Assembly (NCBI GenBank): GCA_030704615.1
Contig: CM060732.1
Location: 31,291,053 to 31,355,052, forward strand
Reading direction: 5' to 3'
Source of the DNA: Takakia lepidozioides
Taxonomy: Eukaryota; Streptophyta; Takakiopsida; Takakiales; Takakiaceae
DNA: 64,000 nt
In this document: piece after piece, positions 60,990 to 64,000 of the stretch
Numbering within the stretch: the stretch's first letter is position 1
Layout: every line of letters starts with the position of its first letter
The notes under the pieces: model-generated
What the model was told of the DNA's origin: nothing
The model's input: only the letters and a program-made list of their open reading frames with translations
Database searches by the model: none
Position numbers and translations under genes: made by a program

Positions 60990-61215
60990 ATGTACTCATA
61001 AGACGTTGTGTTTGCCGTAGCCTTGTGGCCATAGACCCCGCGCCCAGTTTGTGCGGAACAAAAGGGAACAGATTAGTCCTTTGTGAAGGGCTCACTCCGG
61101 TAGTGTGACTTACCTTGATAGAGACAATTAGTTCGGGTTTTCCAGATATCCTCTAGAAAGCCCTTCACACAAGCATCAACTTGCTGTGTGTGAGCTGCCC
61201 AGCAATTAGACCCCC
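60958..61215 (-). mobile_element. Second LINE 3' fragment, adjacent
   Basis: Minus strand: QQVDACVKGFLEDIWKTRTN and the cgcgcccagtttg signature. The (TC)n tail is at 60958-60987. It is shorter than its neighbour, which has the same orientation; the two are independent or a tandem pair. Confidence 0.85.
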
Positions 61216-64000
61216 TAGAATTGTGGTCATGGCTCTGGCCCAGTTTTCTCAAGGTATGACTTGCCTGTATTATTAATTTGATGGACATATTTACGCCTCC
61301 CTAGCCACAGCATACAGCATTCTCTCAAGCCTCTCAACTGAGGAGAACTAGGTGCTTGGTGAAACTCTTTTAAGGTGCTTGGAGAAACTCTTTTAAGGTG
61401 CTTGGAAGAGGGAATCTTGCTTAAACGGGTGCCGACAGTGTGCCAAAAACATCACTGTCCAAGCCTTCGCTCTACATACAGTGGCACAAACCAGGGTTTA
61501 GGGTTTTAGAGTTTGTACTCTGGAGCAGTATTTTGTGCAGAGTATGGGACAGTAATTTGGGAATCATCCGCATTACCTGCTTTACGACCCAACCACAGCC
61601 ACCAGACCCTTCTTTGCTTCTTTACAAACAACACTCCATGCATAACTTGAGAGGCGCTTGGTGTAGTCCTTCAATAGACATCCAGCACCGCAAGTTCACT
61701 GCATCCTTAACAGCTCAATCTGCTTCATCTATTGTATTTCCATTTTATTTCTAGTATGTGCCAATGCCAGTCTTTCAACCAACACTCTCCACTGTTGTAA
61801 ACAGCCGTGCGTGATCACTATGGAATTTTTTACCTAAATTCTCACTATTATGAAACTCTTCTCTTTCCAGCAGGGCGAAAATCCCAAGTGTGAGGAGGAG
61901 TCGCAAATCTCTGAAACTATTATGGAGCTCATTTGTTACCTGCCAAACAGTTTGTGGTAGGAACACAGCAAGACGAAGGTTTTGAAGGATTGGCTCCAAC
62001 ATACCATGCAATCGTCAGTCACTTTGAGAGCCAGCTGTGCTATCACCCTGCCTGTACTTCATGACATATGGCATCTGCCAAGCTTCAGTCAAGATCACAT
62101 CTAATTATGCGAATGCGCATCTGAATTCTAATTGAGGCTAGGTGATAATCAAGAGCTGCAAACTTCAAGAGATCCATTACATCTTGCGATTAGCTGAAAT
62201 GTGACATGTACATTACGAGGCACCCCAGCTCACCGCTGGTTCAACGAAAACAACAATCACATCCAACTCTCACGCCCATGAAGTAGAAATTGGAACTCTG
62301 CAATATGGTCAGATTTATACATTGTAATAATGTAAGGGGAAGTTACTCTCCAAGCCGCCCACATATGCTTTCAAACATACAGATAAAATCATGGGAGAGT
62401 TACGAAATAATTCAAACCTCTCGGTAAGGATACACAACCACAATCAGAGGCTGGAGTTCAGGAAGAGGTGCCTCTACAAAGTCGTCCCAGGAACTGATGT
62501 TTCCAAGGGTCCACAAGCAGGCTGTAAGTACAACAAAAACCTCACGGCTATGGCGCATCAGCCAAGGCGGACATCGTCCTCACAGACACCAGGATGCACG
62601 ACGATTGTATTCAGCAGAGCCACACACACGAGAGACGACACGACCGCGGGGCTCTGCGGTTGAGCCGCGCTGCTACCGACTTGGTCCGCGGAGCTACTCT
62701 CTATGCACCGCGGAGCTACGGCATCCACGAGGATGAGCATTTCTTCTTCAGCTGAATGGGGACGGAAGGGACTCCCGATATTCATCCGTTCAACTTCTCA
62801 TCAACAACAAAATACGAAAAAATATATATATAACGGATTCAGTCGTGTAGTAAAGAGGAACGTGCATGCAGGCTTCCCGGAACATGCAGTGTTGAATCCG
62901 TCAAGAGATCAGCAAAATGAAACTCACGTTTGGAGAGTATGTACAACTATATAAGAGAGGTCTGTTAACAAAGAAATTCCTGGTAATTGGTACGTTGGGG
63001 ATATGGGGTATGATGGAAACAAAAGCAAGACCTGCACAGAGCAGAAGAGTCACTAATGCAGAAGGATCTGCTCCTGTCGAGACAGTATGAGCATAAGTAT
63101 TTCCTGTCAAGAAGTTTGCCAGTTGCAAAAATTCTGCTACGGGTAAATGTATGAAGGACCTGGGACACTTCAAGTTTAGAGGCGTTACCATTTGCATTGT
63201 CCCTCTAGGCAGTAAAATTCAACAGGTGAACAAGTGAAGCGCAGGATAAAAGTTGAAGTTATTAAAGTTCGTTTAACGTCCAGCGGATTTAGTACAGAGC
63301 CTGCTGCTTGACTGGAAAATTGCCCTCAGATTACAATATATGGTCTAGTGCTGGAGTAAATTTGTACGTGCAGCAAAGATTATTAAAGACAAAAGAGAGA
63401 TACAGCGCCTCTAGATGATAGATAAGGCGATCGACAGCGAAAGACGTCGGCAAAGAGAGAAATTTTCACTGAGCGACAGAGAGGAAGACACAGACTGCAT
63501 ACACAGAGGTCCAAGCTTATACCACTTGCTGGCACCTGATGGTATCAAGAGCATAAAACCCACACCAGAAGAAGATGAAATATCTTCTATACAACAGATT
63601 AGGTGTGGTTATTAAATACCCACTTGGACAAACAAATATCAAAATCGGGCCTAAATCGGGGTGAAGATGGCAAGGTAGCCCTCCAGACTTAACAGGCACC
63701 CTCAGAGTGAACAGTGTTTTAGGATTCAATCCTGAAAGCAGAGCTGCAAGCACTTGTGAGATTAAAGCAAAGCTCTTTCCACAGCTCCCAAAACAATCTC
63801 CCATGGCTCTCAAAAAACAAGCTCAAATGTTCCACTAGGTACAACTTGTTACACTGTTGCTCCTATAAATGCAGCTGGCAGCCAACAACCCATAAAATTG
63901 GGCAGGACGCCCTCAGTCAACGCACATCACTCAAGATGAAGATGACTGAGACAGCAAAATTGGAGGATTGGAATTGAATTGGAATTAAATTGGAGCTTTT
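61216..64000. other. No gene supported
   Basis: The GC-rich stretch 62558-62785 (minus ORF starting MNIGSPFRPHSAEEEM) looks like a 5' exon or leader, possibly of the mTERF gene, but nothing links it. 63517-63813 (minus) is open without a domain. The rest is AT-rich and unremarkable. Confidence 0.3.

Noticed and set aside
1-64000. tRNA or rRNA genes
   Set aside because: No cloverleaf boxes or conserved rRNA blocks were noticed on either strand. A dedicated covariance-model scan was not possible here.

Overview
This looks like nuclear DNA of a streptophyte (land plant or charophyte alga). Three intron-rich host genes support this: a WRINKLED1-type double-AP2 factor (46-3523, +), a plant-type membralin gene spread over about 12.4 kb (13649-26093, +), and an organelle-targeted-type mTERF gene (56377-59957 or further, -). 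Their exon models were read directly from the sequence, with splice sites and phases checked by hand. The repeat content (a retroelement carrying a DNMT-like methyltransferase, a giant transposon carrying a methylase) suggests a non-flowering lineage, but the species cannot be named from this window.

Layout. 1-3.5 kb: WRI1-like gene with the family's 9-bp micro-exon. 3.5-13.6 kb: gene-poor, with a near-perfect 77-bp-arm foldback, two phase-matched exons of an unrecognised gene (8941-9563), degenerate tandem repeats, and a four-copy 14-bp ACGT array upstream of membralin. 13.6-26.1 kb: membralin, with LINE 3' fragments in its introns and one GC-AG intron. 26.1-28.7 kb: intergenic, with two adjacent long hairpins.

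28.7-54.6 kb is a nest of transposons built inside one minus-strand LINE (endonuclease, reverse transcriptase, zf-RVT, T-rich tail at 28719-28744). Four insertions interrupt it: (a) 29103-38620, a retroelement with Gag, protease, a C5-cytosine methyltransferase resembling DNMT3 and a PHD finger, whose reverse transcriptase is cut off at its first residues; (b) 39204-49845, a 10.6-kb transposon with a 9-bp target duplication and inverted ends, holding a decayed ParB-like/beta-class DNA methylase gene, a palindromic satellite array and a SWIM-zinc-finger gene (Mutator-like characters); (c) 50725-51294, a hAT-type MITE; (d) about 52361-53072, a small inverted-repeat transposon. Removing (b) and (c) with one target copy each rejoins LINE coding sequence in frame, which fixes their ends.

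54.6-64 kb: the mTERF gene. One of its introns holds about 1.45 kb of AT-rich sequence with compact minus-strand ORFs and a terminator-like hairpin, probably organellar or bacterial in origin. Two more LINE fragments follow, and then about 2.8 kb with no gene I can support. Two DNA methyltransferases of unrelated classes, on two unrelated mobile elements in the same LINE, are the most unusual content.
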